NCBI GenBank assembly: GCA_028248455.1
Contig: JAOKHV010000017.1
Span: 1 to 34,095, forward strand
Source: Ascidiaceihabitans sp.
Lineage (GTDB): Bacteria; Pseudomonadota; Alphaproteobacteria; Rhodobacterales; Rhodobacteraceae
Length of the DNA: 34,095 nucleotides
Reading direction: 5' to 3'
The position numbers and the translations under genes are program-made. This document shows positions 1 through 8,745 of the stretch, one piece after another (position 1 is the first letter of the stretch; each line of letters starts with the position of its first letter). A model generated the notes under the pieces. The model did not search any database. It worked only from the letters and a program-made list of their open reading frames with translations, and was not told where the DNA came from.

Positions 1-642
1 TTGGCACACGAGCAAACTGCGGCTCGTGGTCGCCGTGGTCGCGCGTGGATGATGCCGAAAGGTAATTTTGCTGCTACCTTGGTGCTTCCAATTTCTGGTC
101 CGCCTGCTGACGCAGCATTACGTTCGTTTATTGCCTCGCTTGCTTTGCGTGACGCGTTTATCGCGGCGACGGGGCAGGAGAATGCATTTGCTCTGAAATG
201 GCCCAATGACGTTTTGCTGCGGGGCGGTAAGGTTGCAGGCATCCTTCTTGAGAGCGCGGGCCAAAGTGGTGGAACGACCCAGTTGGCTATCGGCATTGGT
301 GTAAACCTTGCCGCTGCACCAACTGTTGGTGAGGTCGAAGAGGGCGCAGTTCATCCTGTATCTCTGCGTGGAGAGTTGGGGTTATCTGTGACGCCCGAAG
401 ATTTTCTGAACCTGCTAGCTAGTGCCTTTGCCCAATATGAAGACCAATTTCGAACTTATGGCTTTGCCCCAATTCGTCGGGCATGGATGAATCATGCCGC
501 GCGCTTGGGTGAGGTTATCATTGCGCGCACTGCGCGCGAGGAATGGCAGGGTACGTTTCGCGAGGTAGACGAGACAGGGCAACTTGTTCTAGAGACATCC
601 CAAGGCCGCATCGCCATTCCGGCGGCGGACGTATATTTTTAA
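1..642 (+). CDS. birA: Biotin--[acetyl-CoA-carboxylase] ligase, 5'-truncated by window edge
   Basis: This is the C-terminal 213 residues of a biotin protein ligase, which activates biotin as biotinyl-AMP and transfers it to the biotin carboxyl carrier protein of biotin-dependent carboxylases in the cytoplasm. The biotin/ATP loop GRRGRAW lies near residues 10-16 and the KWPNDV motif near 66-71, followed by the GGKVAGILLE strand and the IGIGVNL strand. The reading frame is open at base 1 and the homologous part already starts there, so the true start is upstream; the TTG at base 1 is not a credible start. No N-terminal HTH can be judged. coaX follows after 16 bp, so the two are probably cotranscribed. 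In related genomes the pair follows the nuo operon, but that part is not visible here. Confidence 0.93.
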   Translation: MAHEQTAARGRRGRAWMMPKGNFAATLVLPISGPPADAALRSFIASLALRDAFIAATGQENAFALKWPNDVLLRGGKVAGILLESAGQSGGTTQLAIGIGVNLAAAPTVGEVEEGAVHPVSLRGELGLSVTPEDFLNLLASAFAQYEDQFRTYGFAPIRRAWMNHAARLGEVIIARTAREEWQGTFREVDETGQLVLETSQGRIAIPAADVYF

Positions 643-658
643 ATAGTGGAGCCAAGCT

Positions 659-1432
659 ATGCTTCTGGCAATTGACTGCGGCAATACCAATACTGTTTTT
701 TCAATCTGGGATGGTGAGAAATTCATCGGAACGTGGCGGACTGCGACAGATTGGCGGCGCACAGCTGATCAGTATTATGTTTGGCTGAGCTCGCTCATGG
801 AATTTCAGAAGATCGACGTTAACATCACAGATGTAATCGTTTCGTCCACTGTGCCGCGGGTGGTGTTTAATCTACGTGTGCTGTCTGACCGTTATTTTAA
901 CACGCGTCCGATTGTTGTCGGTAAATCCGATTGCAAGCTGCCAGTCGAAGTACGCGTCGACGCGGGTACAGCTGTAGGGCCGGACCGTTTGGTCAATACC
1001 GTCGCTGGGTTTGACCTGTATGGTGGTGATTTGATCATGGTCGACTTCGGCACGGCCACCACCTTTGACGTGGTTGATATTGATGGCGCTTATGTAGGGG
1101 GTGTCATCGCACCGGGTGTCAATCTTAGCCTTGAGGCACTGCACCAAGCGGCGGCTGCATTACCTCACGTTGATATTTCTAAACCCCAAGCTGTGGTTGG
1201 GACCAATACTGTTGCCTGTATGCAATCGGGTGTATTTTGGGGTTACGTCGGTCTAGTCCGTGAGATATGTGCCCGCATTAAGGCGGAGCGTCACCGCGAC
1301 ATGCGCGTAATTTCTACAGGGGGGTTGGCCCCCTTGTTTCAGCAAGCAGAGAACCTGTTTGACGACTTTCAAGATGATTTAACGATGCACGGATTGACCG
1401 TGATTCATCGGTACAACAAGGAAAATAACTGA
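659..1432 (+). CDS. coaX: Type III pantothenate kinase
   Basis: Phosphorylates pantothenate, the first committed step of coenzyme A synthesis. The 257-residue length is normal for CoaX. The ASKHA-fold phosphate loop is DCGNTNTVFSIWDG at residues 5-18; the pantothenate-binding segment GTAVGPDRLVN and the second nucleotide motif MVDFGTATTFDVVD follow in the usual order, and STGGLAP appears near the C-terminus. The ATG at 659 has a GGAG ribosome-binding site at 648-651 with a 7-base spacer. It lies between birA (16-bp gap) and rnj (4-bp gap), so the three genes look like one operon. Type III enzymes are insensitive to CoA feedback; that is family knowledge and not visible here. Confidence 0.95.
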   Translation: MLLAIDCGNTNTVFSIWDGEKFIGTWRTATDWRRTADQYYVWLSSLMEFQKIDVNITDVIVSSTVPRVVFNLRVLSDRYFNTRPIVVGKSDCKLPVEVRVDAGTAVGPDRLVNTVAGFDLYGGDLIMVDFGTATTFDVVDIDGAYVGGVIAPGVNLSLEALHQAAAALPHVDISKPQAVVGTNTVACMQSGVFWGYVGLVREICARIKAERHRDMRVISTGGLAPLFQQAENLFDDFQDDLTMHGLTVIHRYNKENN

Positions 1433-1436
1433 TCTC

Positions 1437-3104
1437 ATGAGCAGTGAACGTTTAATCTACCTGCCACTCGGTGGCGCAGGCGAAATCGGCATGAATGCCT
1501 ATGTATATGGCTACGGCAAACCAAATGAAGAACGCTTGATCGTAATCGATCTTGGTGTGACTTTCCCAGACATGGATGGCTCACCCGGTGTTGACCTGAT
1601 CTTACCAGACGTAAGCTGGTTGGAAGAGCGCAAAGACCGTATCGAAGCCGTTTTTGTAACTCACGCACACGAAGACCACGTAGGGGCGATTTCGCATACC
1701 TATTCACGTCTTGAAGCGCCAATCTATGCCCGCCCATTTACTGCAAACATCGCGCGTCGCAAGATGTCAGAGTACGGCTATCCGGATGAAGCAGTGACAG
1801 TCATGGGCTCTTGGCCTGAACAGCGCGATTTTGGACCGTTTAAGGTTGGCTTTTTGCCAATCTCGCACTCCATCCCAGAAAGTGGTGCATTGGTCATCGG
1901 CACGCCAGCAGGGCGCATCGTGCACACAGGCGATTTCAAACTGGACGAAACACCAGTTGTTGGCGAAGCGTTCGATCCAGAGTTATGGGCTGAGGTTTGT
2001 AAAGACGGTGTTAAGGTCCTAGTCTGTGACAGTACCAACGTTTTCTCTCCGAACGCGGGTCAATCTGAAATTACTGTTGGTCCTGAAATTGAAAAAATGG
2101 TTTTAGCTGCCACTGGTATGGTTGTAGCGACAACATTCGCATCAAACGTTGCACGTGTGAAAACACTGGCCGAAGCAGGCGAACGTGCAGGTCGTTCTAT
2201 TGTCCTATTGGGTCGTGCAATGCGCCGTATGCTCGAAGCATCGATCGAGACCGGCGTGTTGAAAGATTTTCCAAAAGTTATCAGCCCAGATGATGCAAAA
2301 GCATTGCCGCGCGAAAAGGTAATGTTGCTGGTGACCGGATCACAAGGCGAACGCCGTGCAGCTTCTGCACAGTTGGCACGTGGCAAATATATGGGTCTTA
2401 CAATGAAAGAGGGTGATACCTTCCTCTTCTCGTCCAAGACTATTCCAGGCAATGAGAAAGGCGTCATTCACATTATGAATGCGTTCTCTGAAAAGGGCGT
2501 TGATGTGGTTGATGACAGTTCTGGTCACTTCCACGTGTCTGGCCACGCAAACCGTCCTGACATCCAGCGGATGCACGACATTGTTAAGCCTGAGATATTG
2601 ATCCCTATGCACGGTGAACACCGTCACTTGCGTGAGCACGTGAAATTGGGCGCCGAAAAAGACATTACAGGTGTATTGGCCGTTAATGGTATGATGATCG
2701 ATCTGACTGGCGATAAGCCACAGGTTGCGGAATATATCGAAACTGGTCGCACTTATTTGGACGGTTCTGTTCAAATTGGCGCACTTGATGGTGTTGTGCG
2801 TGATCGTATTCGTATGGCCCTAAACGGCCACGTGATCGTAACGCTGATCATGGACGAAGATGATGAGCCATTGGGTGATCCGTGGTGCGAAGTCATGGGC
2901 TTGGCTGAAACTGGTACATCTAACACTGCTTTGACCGAAGTTTTGGAAGCTGACCTTTCACAGTTTTTGGGCCGTGCGAACGCAAAGACCTTGCGAGACG
3001 ATGCAAAGTTGAATGAAGCCTTGCGCAAGATCGTTCGCCAGACTGGTCAGAATGAAGTGGGTAAAAAACCTGAAGTTACGATTGTGGTTAGCCGTCTAAG
3101 CTAA
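1437..3104 (+). CDS. rnj: Ribonuclease J (metallo-beta-lactamase/beta-CASP RNase)
   Basis: A 555-residue beta-CASP ribonuclease that cuts RNA endonucleolytically and as a 5'-3' exonuclease, acting in rRNA maturation and mRNA turnover in alphaproteobacteria. The zinc-binding HAHEDH motif sits at residues 76-81, HTGDFKLD and DSTN motifs follow, then the beta-CASP region, the SGHANRPD motif and the PMHGEHRHL motif, and a C-terminal extension. Length matches family members. The ATG at 1437 is 4 bases after the coaX stop; a possible AAGGA at 1418-1422 is too far (14 bases) for ideal spacing, so translation is probably coupled to coaX. Two hairpins follow the stop, one of them a good bidirectional terminator facing the convergent helicase gene. 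Confidence 0.96.
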   Translation: MSSERLIYLPLGGAGEIGMNAYVYGYGKPNEERLIVIDLGVTFPDMDGSPGVDLILPDVSWLEERKDRIEAVFVTHAHEDHVGAISHTYSRLEAPIYARPFTANIARRKMSEYGYPDEAVTVMGSWPEQRDFGPFKVGFLPISHSIPESGALVIGTPAGRIVHTGDFKLDETPVVGEAFDPELWAEVCKDGVKVLVCDSTNVFSPNAGQSEITVGPEIEKMVLAATGMVVATTFASNVARVKTLAEAGERAGRSIVLLGRAMRRMLEASIETGVLKDFPKVISPDDAKALPREKVMLLVTGSQGERRAASAQLARGKYMGLTMKEGDTFLFSSKTIPGNEKGVIHIMNAFSEKGVDVVDDSSGHFHVSGHANRPDIQRMHDIVKPEILIPMHGEHRHLREHVKLGAEKDITGVLAVNGMMIDLTGDKPQVAEYIETGRTYLDGSVQIGALDGVVRDRIRMALNGHVIVTLIMDEDDEPLGDPWCEVMGLAETGTSNTALTEVLEADLSQFLGRANAKTLRDDAKLNEALRKIVRQTGQNEVGKKPEVTIVVSRLS

Positions 3105-3116
3105 TCCATTTGGTTG

Positions 3117-3145
3117 GGTGAAGGGTTGCGTTGAGTCCCTTCACC
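3117..3145 (+). terminator. Hairpin just after rnj
   Basis: Perfect 9-bp inverted repeat GGTGAAGGG (3117-3125) and CCCTTCACC (3137-3145) with an 11-base loop, 12 bases after the rnj stop. No T-run follows, so it may protect the 3' end or pause polymerase rather than terminate alone. Confidence 0.5.
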
Positions 3146-3164
3146 TAAATAATCAAATACAAAC

Positions 3165-3205
3165 AAAAAGCCAGGCAACTTAACTAAGGTGCCAGGCTTT
3201 TTTTT
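3165..3205. terminator. Bidirectional intrinsic terminator between rnj and the RNA helicase gene
   Basis: Arms AAAAAGCC-A-GGCA (3165-3177) and TGCC-A-GGCTTTTT (3190-3202) pair except for one A/A mismatch, with a further CTT/AAG pairing toward the loop. A T-run (3198-3205) follows on the plus strand and an A-run precedes it, giving a U-tract for minus-strand transcripts too. It serves both convergent genes. Confidence 0.85.
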
Positions 3206-3235
3206 GGATTCTGTGATCGGTGATCCTAGGCTGTG

Positions 3236-4849
3236 TTAGCCTTCATACCGCTCAGAAAAGCTCTTGCCGATGAACGTTGGGGTGTGGTCGCCCAAACCTT
3301 GAACATGTCCACTTCGATCGTTGCGACTATCATTTGGGTTATTGTTGGTGTTATTGCGTCCACGTCCACCGCGAGTGCGGTTAGGTTTCTGCGGTTCTTG
3401 TTGCTTTTGCGCTGCTTCTGGCACTGGTTGGGGGACAGGAGTAGGCAATGCAGCTTCGATTACAACATCTGCAACAGGCGCTTGTGCAATTTCAATCGCT
3501 GGAGCGTCCACAACGGGTGTTGTCTCAACAGGCTTGCGTGTGCGGCTGCGCGTGCGTTTAGGTTTTGCTTCGCGCGGTGCATCAAGTTCTACAGCATCAG
3601 CTTTTGCCTCATTTGGGGCAAGGGCATCTTTAACCGTATTCACATTTTTAGGAGCACGTTTCTTAGCAGGCTCAGCCGATTTCTCAGTTGGTGCCTTTTT
3701 TGCCAATGGATTTTCCAAACGTGGGATTTCTTTTTGAAGCAAACGCTCAACGTCTTCAAAATTCTTCTCGTCGCGTGGTGAGCAGATCATGACGGCTTTG
3801 CCATCGCGGCCTGCGCGACCTGTGCGGCCGATACGGTGCACATAATCTTCCGCGTGGCTTGGAACATCAAAGTTAAAGACGTGGCTTACTGATGGAACAT
3901 CCAAGCCGCGTGCCGCAACATCAGACGCACACAAGAAGCGCAATCCGCCGCTGCGGAACTTTTCAAGGGTTTTTGTGCGTTGTGATTGATCCAGATCGCC
4001 GTGGATCGGAGCCGCATCATAACCATGTTTTTTCAAAGACTTTGCCACGGTATCAACATCAACCTTACGGTTGCAGAAGATAATCGCGTTCGTGCATTTT
4101 TCGCCGTCAAGGTCGATCAATTTTCGCAAAACATCACGTTTTTCAGTTGCTTCGCGCTCTTTGCGAGACGCTTTGAACATTACAACACTTTGTTCGATAT
4201 TCTCAGAGGCGGATGCCTGACGAGCAACTTCAACACGTGCAGGGTTAGACAGGAACGTATTCGTAATACGCTCAATTTCTGGTGCCATTGTGGCTGAGAA
4301 AAACAATGTTTGGCGTGTGAATGGTGTCAGGCCAAAGATGCGCTCGATATCAGGAATAAATCCCATATCCAGCATGCGGTCAGCTTCATCAACAACCATG
4401 ACTTTCACGTCGTTCAAAATCAATTTTCCACGCTCAAAATGGTCAAGCAAACGGCCTGGTGTCGCAATGAGAACGTCAACGCCTTTGTCGATCAGCATGT
4501 CTTGTTCCTTGAAGGAAACGCCCCCGATTAGGAGTGCCTTGGTCAATTTTACATGCTTGGCATAGGTATCGAAGTTTTCGGCAACCTGTGCTGCCAATTC
4601 GCGTGTTGGGCAAAGAACCAAGCTGCGAGGCATACGGGCTCGTGCACGGCCACGGGCCAGCATTGTGATGAGGGGCAGCGTAAAACTGGCCGTTTTACCT
4701 GTACCAGTTTGGGCAATACCCAAAACGTCACGCCCTTCAAGCGCTGGGGGAATCGCGCCTGCTTGGATCGGTGTTGGGCTTTCGTATCCAGCTTCAACAA
4801 CGGCCTTGAGTACCTTAGGAGCGATGTTCAGATCAGAAAATTTTGTCAT
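3236..4849 (-). CDS. DEAD-box ATP-dependent RNA helicase, RhlE-like
   Basis: A 537-residue DEAD-box helicase that unwinds RNA duplexes using ATP, probably in ribosome assembly or RNA decay. The Q motif FSDLNIAPKVL...PTPIQ spans residues 4-29, the Walker A AQTGTGKT is at 46-53, then PTRELAAQ, TPGRLLD, VDEADRMLD (DEAD box), FFSATM, and the C-terminal motifs VAARGLDVP and HRIGRTGRAGR. After about residue 380 comes a long low-complexity tail rich in K, P, A and R ending in an RGGRGRNN-type RNA-binding patch, as in RhlE proteins. The ATG at 4849 has no clear ribosome-binding site; a small hairpin sits immediately upstream (4853-4871). Convergent with rnj across a shared terminator. The exact paralogue name is not certain, so no symbol is given. 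Confidence 0.95.
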   Translation of the reverse strand: MTKFSDLNIAPKVLKAVVEAGYESPTPIQAGAIPPALEGRDVLGIAQTGTGKTASFTLPLITMLARGRARARMPRSLVLCPTRELAAQVAENFDTYAKHVKLTKALLIGGVSFKEQDMLIDKGVDVLIATPGRLLDHFERGKLILNDVKVMVVDEADRMLDMGFIPDIERIFGLTPFTRQTLFFSATMAPEIERITNTFLSNPARVEVARQASASENIEQSVVMFKASRKEREATEKRDVLRKLIDLDGEKCTNAIIFCNRKVDVDTVAKSLKKHGYDAAPIHGDLDQSQRTKTLEKFRSGGLRFLCASDVAARGLDVPSVSHVFNFDVPSHAEDYVHRIGRTGRAGRDGKAVMICSPRDEKNFEDVERLLQKEIPRLENPLAKKAPTEKSAEPAKKRAPKNVNTVKDALAPNEAKADAVELDAPREAKPKRTRSRTRKPVETTPVVDAPAIEIAQAPVADVVIEAALPTPVPQPVPEAAQKQQEPQKPNRTRGGRGRNNTNNNPNDSRNDRSGHVQGLGDHTPTFIGKSFSERYEG

Positions 4850-4852
4850 GTA

Positions 4853-4871
4853 TGTCCGAATGTTGCGGACA
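4853..4871 (-). promoter_or_regulatory. Small hairpin abutting the helicase start codon
   Basis: On the minus strand TGTCCG and CGGACA form a perfect 6-bp stem with a 7-base loop, ending 3 bases before the ATG at 4849. Any ribosome-binding site would lie within it. Function is inferred only. Confidence 0.3.
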
Positions 4872-4980
4872 ATATCGTGGCCCGCTGCAGCAATTTGTGT
4901 CGGCCCTCATGGCCCTAGGGGCGACCCAATCGTCGCGACATCCTCGGCACATACCAAGAAGCGGCTGTCGGGTCAAATGC

Positions 4981-5902
4981 TCAGGTGAAGTTGGGGAAAT
5001 GACGCGCCAATTTTGCATCTAAGTCTAGATCAATGTTGCGGAGTAGATAGTTATTTTCCAAGCGGGCTTGAAGCCCAGGGGTGCCGACAACGACTTCTTC
5101 AAGGAAGGATTTCAAACTATTTGTGTCTTTAGTTTTTTCAAGCATAACAAACATATCATGCAAAGATGGACCTCCCTTGATCGCTGATCCGAATTAAACG
5201 CGGTAGGACCCCTGATTTAGGCGGTATCTGAAAGAGATATGCCATTCATCGAACGGTTTCGCGAGGCAATGAGCAAGAGTTAGGCTGCGCAGCTCGATCT
5301 GACTTGGGTTGCTTTCAACCCCTTGAAAAACGTTGTGAATGCTCAGCGCAAAGCCGCTGATTCCTGTCCGCACTCAATACTTTCCTGCAACATGGCTAAG
5401 AAACCCGCCTTTAACGAAGCTGCCAAACTCTGGATACAGATTTTCAACCAATTGGGTTTGATCTGGTCCGTTGAAAATAAAGGCTTTGAAGAGATCAGCT
5501 GTGCCCACCAGCAGCTATGTTCGGCGCATGCGCGCGCAAAGCTTGGTCGGGCACTTTTGCAAGTTTTCGCTGATCCTTTGATCTGGGACAATAAATTCGT
5601 CCACATCAATGTGGGCCAAACAGCCATCTTCGACTTTGCGATTATAAGCATGTGTTGCGTTTGCAGTTTGGCGCACTTGATGTTTCGCAGGGCGTTTGGT
5701 AAACAATTTCTTCCAACATGCATCATTACATTTTTGGACGCGAATCTTGGAATGAGACTTGAGGATGTCGTGAACTTCAGCGTCTGGATCATCGAGGTAG
5801 ATATAAAGACGGCGTAGCGCCTACGACCAAATGGAATGCTACAAAACTCAGGACAGCCACTGCTGGTGATTAGATAGTTGCAACCAGTCTCCAAGGCATC
5901 AT
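4981..5902 (-). pseudogene. Degraded family 2-like glycosyltransferase gene
   Basis: Reading the minus strand from ATG at 5902 (AAGGGA ribosome-binding site 8 bases upstream) and changing frame twice rebuilds a protein of about 306 residues resembling the glycosyltransferases with a YIYLDDPD segment and a HIDVDEFI metal-binding segment (Glyco_tranf_2_4-type). Recognisable pieces in order are WRLVATI, SFVAFHLVVGA, YIYLDDPDAEVHDIL, FTKRPAKHQVRQTANATHAY, LAHIDVDEFI, LLVGTADLFKAFIFNGPDQ, FVKGGFLSHVAGKY, LSIHNVFKG, FRYRLNQGSYRV and HDMFVMLEKTK to the TGA at 4981. Damage: in-frame stops at 5870-5872, 5515-5517, 5374-5376 and 5194-5196, and frameshifts near 5817 (one extra base) and within the C-run at 5319-5322. 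A 213-codon open frame at 5343-5984 is out of register with this gene and is chance. Such enzymes usually modify surface polysaccharide. Confidence 0.88.
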
Positions 5903-6003
5903 GTTCAATTCCCTTGTCAATACGACAGGGAGGAATTATTGATCCAAGCCCATGCTTTGCGACTACAGCACGCCATGGGCGCAAAAAAAATCAACCCGCT
6001 GTC

Positions 6004-7611
6004 TTAAACCATCATTTCCTTGGTCGCGGTTAGGCATACATCAGGGTAGTCGCGTTCTACGCGGTCGATGTCCCATTGCAGGCGGGTCAGGTACACAACG
6101 TCACCATCGTTATCGAGCGAAATGTGCTGTTTGTTTGCGTCGATGAATTTCTCAACGGCGGCCTTTTCACCATTCACCCAACGGGCAGAGGTGAATTGGG
6201 ATTGCTCAAATCGAACGGGCAAACCGTACTCAAGTTCAATTCGGCTGGCGAGCACCTCAAACTGCAGTTGCCCAACAACACCAACGACAAAGCCGGAACC
6301 GATAGACGGCTTAAATACTTTGGCAGCGCCTTCTTCGGCAAATTGCATTAGCGCCTTTTCAAGATGTTTGGATTTCAATGGATCGCCGGCGCGGACGCCC
6401 TGCAGTAATTCTGGTGCAAAAGAGGGTATGCCTGTGACGCGGATAGCTTCGCCTTCGGTCAAGGTATCGCCGATGCGCAATTGTCCGTGGTTGGGAATGC
6501 CAATGATGTCACCAGCCCAAGCTTCTTCAGCCAATTCACGGTCTGATGCGAGAAAGAGCACCGGATTAGAAATCGTCATCAGCTTTTTACTGCGAACGTG
6601 AGTTAGCTTTTGGCCACGATGGAAATGGCCAGAGGCGAGGCGAACAAATGCAACACGGTCACGGTGTTTAGGGTCCATGTTCGCCTGCACCTTGAATACA
6701 AAGCCAGTAACTTTCTTTTCTTCTGGTGCAATGTTGCGCGGTTGCGCCGTTTGGATTTGAGGCTCAGGGCCATAGTTGGCAATGCCTTCCATCAGTTCTT
6801 TAACACCGAATGAATTGATCGCCGAACCAAACCAGATAGGGGTCAACGACCCTTCCGCCATCGCAACCTTATCCATAGGTGGTAATAGTTCACGCGCCAT
6901 TTCCAATTCCTCGCGCAATTGGGCAAGTTGAGCAGCTGGAACATGTTCTTCTAAACGTGGATCGTCTAAACCATTAATTTCAATAGACTCAGCAACTTTG
7001 TTTCGGTCGGCACGGTCCATCAATTCAAGGCGATCACGCAAAATATCGTAACACCCAATAAAATCGCGACCAACGCCGATTGGCCAGCTGGCTGGCGTTA
7101 CGTCAATGGCTAGATTTTCTTGTATTTCATCTATGATTTCAAATATATCACGACTTTCGCGGTCCATCTTGTTACAGAAGGTTAGGATGGGCAGGTCGCG
7201 CATCCGGCAGACTTCAAAGAGCTTTTGTGTCTGGGATTCAACGCCCTTGGCACCATCGATAACCATAACGGCAGCATCAACAGCTGTAAGTGTGCGATAG
7301 GTGTCTTCTGAAAAGTCCGAGTGACCGGGTGTATCAACAAGATTGAACCGAAACTCTTTGTAGTCAAATGACATTGCAGATGCAGAGACAGAAATTCCAC
7401 GGTCTTTTTCCATAGCCATAAAGTCAGAACGCGTCCGCCGCGATTCACCTTTGGCCCGTACTTGGCCCGCCATTTGGATCGCGCCACCGAACAAAAGAAA
7501 CTTCTCTGTCAGAGTCGTTTTGCCAGCATCCGGATGCGAGATAATCGCAAAGGTACGGCGGCGCGCGGTTTCTGGCGGCAAGGCGGGGCGATTTGAGGCG
7601 TTATCCAACAT
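6004..7611 (-). CDS. prfC: Peptide chain release factor 3 (RF-3 GTPase)
   Basis: A 535-residue translational GTPase that recycles RF1/RF2 from the ribosome after termination. The G1 loop SHPDAGKTT lies at about residues 25-33, the RF-3-specific MAMEKDRGIS segment (switch I) follows, then G3 DTPGHSDFSEDT, G4 NKMDRESRD, domain II and the C-terminal RF-3 domain. I chose ATG 7611 (MLDNASNRP) over the upstream ATG 7647 because AGGGG lies 8 bases before it and because family members begin at this point. Length is normal. It is the only intact gene between two ruined genes, a glycosyltransferase downstream and a Hint-domain gene upstream, and is probably transcribed alone. No convincing intrinsic terminator is visible after the stop. 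Confidence 0.96.
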   Translation of the reverse strand: MLDNASNRPALPPETARRRTFAIISHPDAGKTTLTEKFLLFGGAIQMAGQVRAKGESRRTRSDFMAMEKDRGISVSASAMSFDYKEFRFNLVDTPGHSDFSEDTYRTLTAVDAAVMVIDGAKGVESQTQKLFEVCRMRDLPILTFCNKMDRESRDIFEIIDEIQENLAIDVTPASWPIGVGRDFIGCYDILRDRLELMDRADRNKVAESIEINGLDDPRLEEHVPAAQLAQLREELEMARELLPPMDKVAMAEGSLTPIWFGSAINSFGVKELMEGIANYGPEPQIQTAQPRNIAPEEKKVTGFVFKVQANMDPKHRDRVAFVRLASGHFHRGQKLTHVRSKKLMTISNPVLFLASDRELAEEAWAGDIIGIPNHGQLRIGDTLTEGEAIRVTGIPSFAPELLQGVRAGDPLKSKHLEKALMQFAEEGAAKVFKPSIGSGFVVGVVGQLQFEVLASRIELEYGLPVRFEQSQFTSARWVNGEKAAVEKFIDANKQHISLDNDGDVVYLTRLQWDIDRVERDYPDVCLTATKEMMV

Positions 7612-7670
7612 ATCAGCCCCTATAGATTGAGGGTTCTGGTCGCGCAAGCGGTGCGACGTAGGATAGTTAC

Positions 7671-8607
7671 TCAGTGCGATGAAGCTCGGCGTGAAATCGT
7701 GGCCGCATCAGGGCGGTCAAACAGCTTTTTCTGAACATCTAAACCAGCATGTGGTCTGTTCGAGTGACCAGGAATTACCTCGGCCATGTCTTAGGAAATA
7801 TGTGCTGGCAAAACGGGTTTGGTGCGTGTCTGACAACAATGACTCCGCAGCGATGCCTTCAGCATAGATGATTTGATGGCTGTCAAAAAGCAGCTGGAAG
7901 TAATCCACTTATCCAACAGCTTGAACGTATACAGTGTCGTCATTCAGAAGGTAGCGCACTTTGACCAATAATTCTGAGCGACCAACGCCCAGTTTGTCTG
8001 AACGTTGATATATGAACAGGCGGTGATCTTGGCTGACGGCTAGGTCATTGTCGTTATTTAGTGTGACAGCTTTGGTGCAATTGGGGCAAAGTTACCAATA
8101 GCGCGTAATGTGTTCTGTCCTATCCATTTTACCACTTGAGGCCCGTCATCGGGGGTCAAAATGTGATAGCCTACGTTAAGCCCATCATTGTGACGCTGCT
8201 CACTGCAAGCAAGCGTAATATGCGTACCGTGCGAGAAACTAACGCAAGCCACTTGCGCAAAAGTTTGCGCGGGCGTTTTTGTATTAATGCCCACAAGGCG
8301 GTAGCTGACGTTTGACGCAAGTGGAGAGAGCGGTAATAAAAATATTTCATTGATATCGCCCTTGTCGTGCACTTGCACCAATAACATCGCATCGGTCGTG
8401 TGGCCGTCTGGAGACATGAAGGTTAGCGCACTGTCCAAATGTAGTGAAGCGCCAATTGTCTCAATTCGAGACCCGACAGCAACTTGAAACTGAATCTATG
8501 AAACCACATTAAGCGTTAGTTGCGCCATCAACAACAATGAAATCAATCCAGAGATAAACGGGCAAACTCTGGGCCGGAGCTAGTGTTGATGAGTACGGTT
8601 GAGGCAT
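7671..8607 (-). pseudogene. Degraded Hint-domain (Hedgehog/intein-like) protein gene
   Basis: Minus-strand pieces rebuild a Roseobacter-type Hint-domain protein: MPQPYSSTLAPAQSLPVYL from ATG 8607, then GASLHLDSALTFMSPDGHTT, LLVQVHDKGDINEIFLLPLS, the Hint opening VACVSFSHGTHITLA, LTPDDGPQVVKWIGQNTLRA, LNNDNDLAVSQDHRLFIYQRSD, SELLVKVRYLLNDDTVYVQAVG, VDYFQLLFDSHQIIYAEGIA and a final PVLPAHIS / VIPGHSNRPHAGLDVQKKLF region to TGA 7671. Damage: a stop and frame change in the poorly preserved N-terminal part (about 8470-8530), a frameshift near 8080, an in-frame TAA at 7909-7911, a frameshift near 7825 and a TAA at 7791-7793. The N-terminal part also looks shortened. Intact relatives are probably secreted or surface proteins whose Hint domain may self-process. 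The catalytic Cys (AC-V-SF) and the DHRLF segment remain readable. Confidence 0.88.
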
Positions 8608-8745
8608 TTCGTTACCGTTCAAGTGATGGCGTCCACAAGCAGGTTAAACTGTGATTGTGGCGGCAGCAGGCTAATCCCAGTTCTTTTACTGGTGCTTAGA
8701 TGATTGACGGTGATAGTGCTATATCAAATTGAAAAGGAGCTGATC

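Noticed and set aside
3233-3781. 182-codon plus-strand open frame
   Set aside because: It lies opposite the helicase C-terminal tail, and low-complexity coding there creates an open antisense frame.
5343-5984. 213-codon minus-strand open frame
   Set aside because: It is out of register with the glycosyltransferase trace on the same strand, and its translation has no recognisable fold or motif.
5944-5985. Possible terminator after prfC (GCCCATG/CATGGGC stem)
   Set aside because: The loop is long and no T-run follows on the minus strand.
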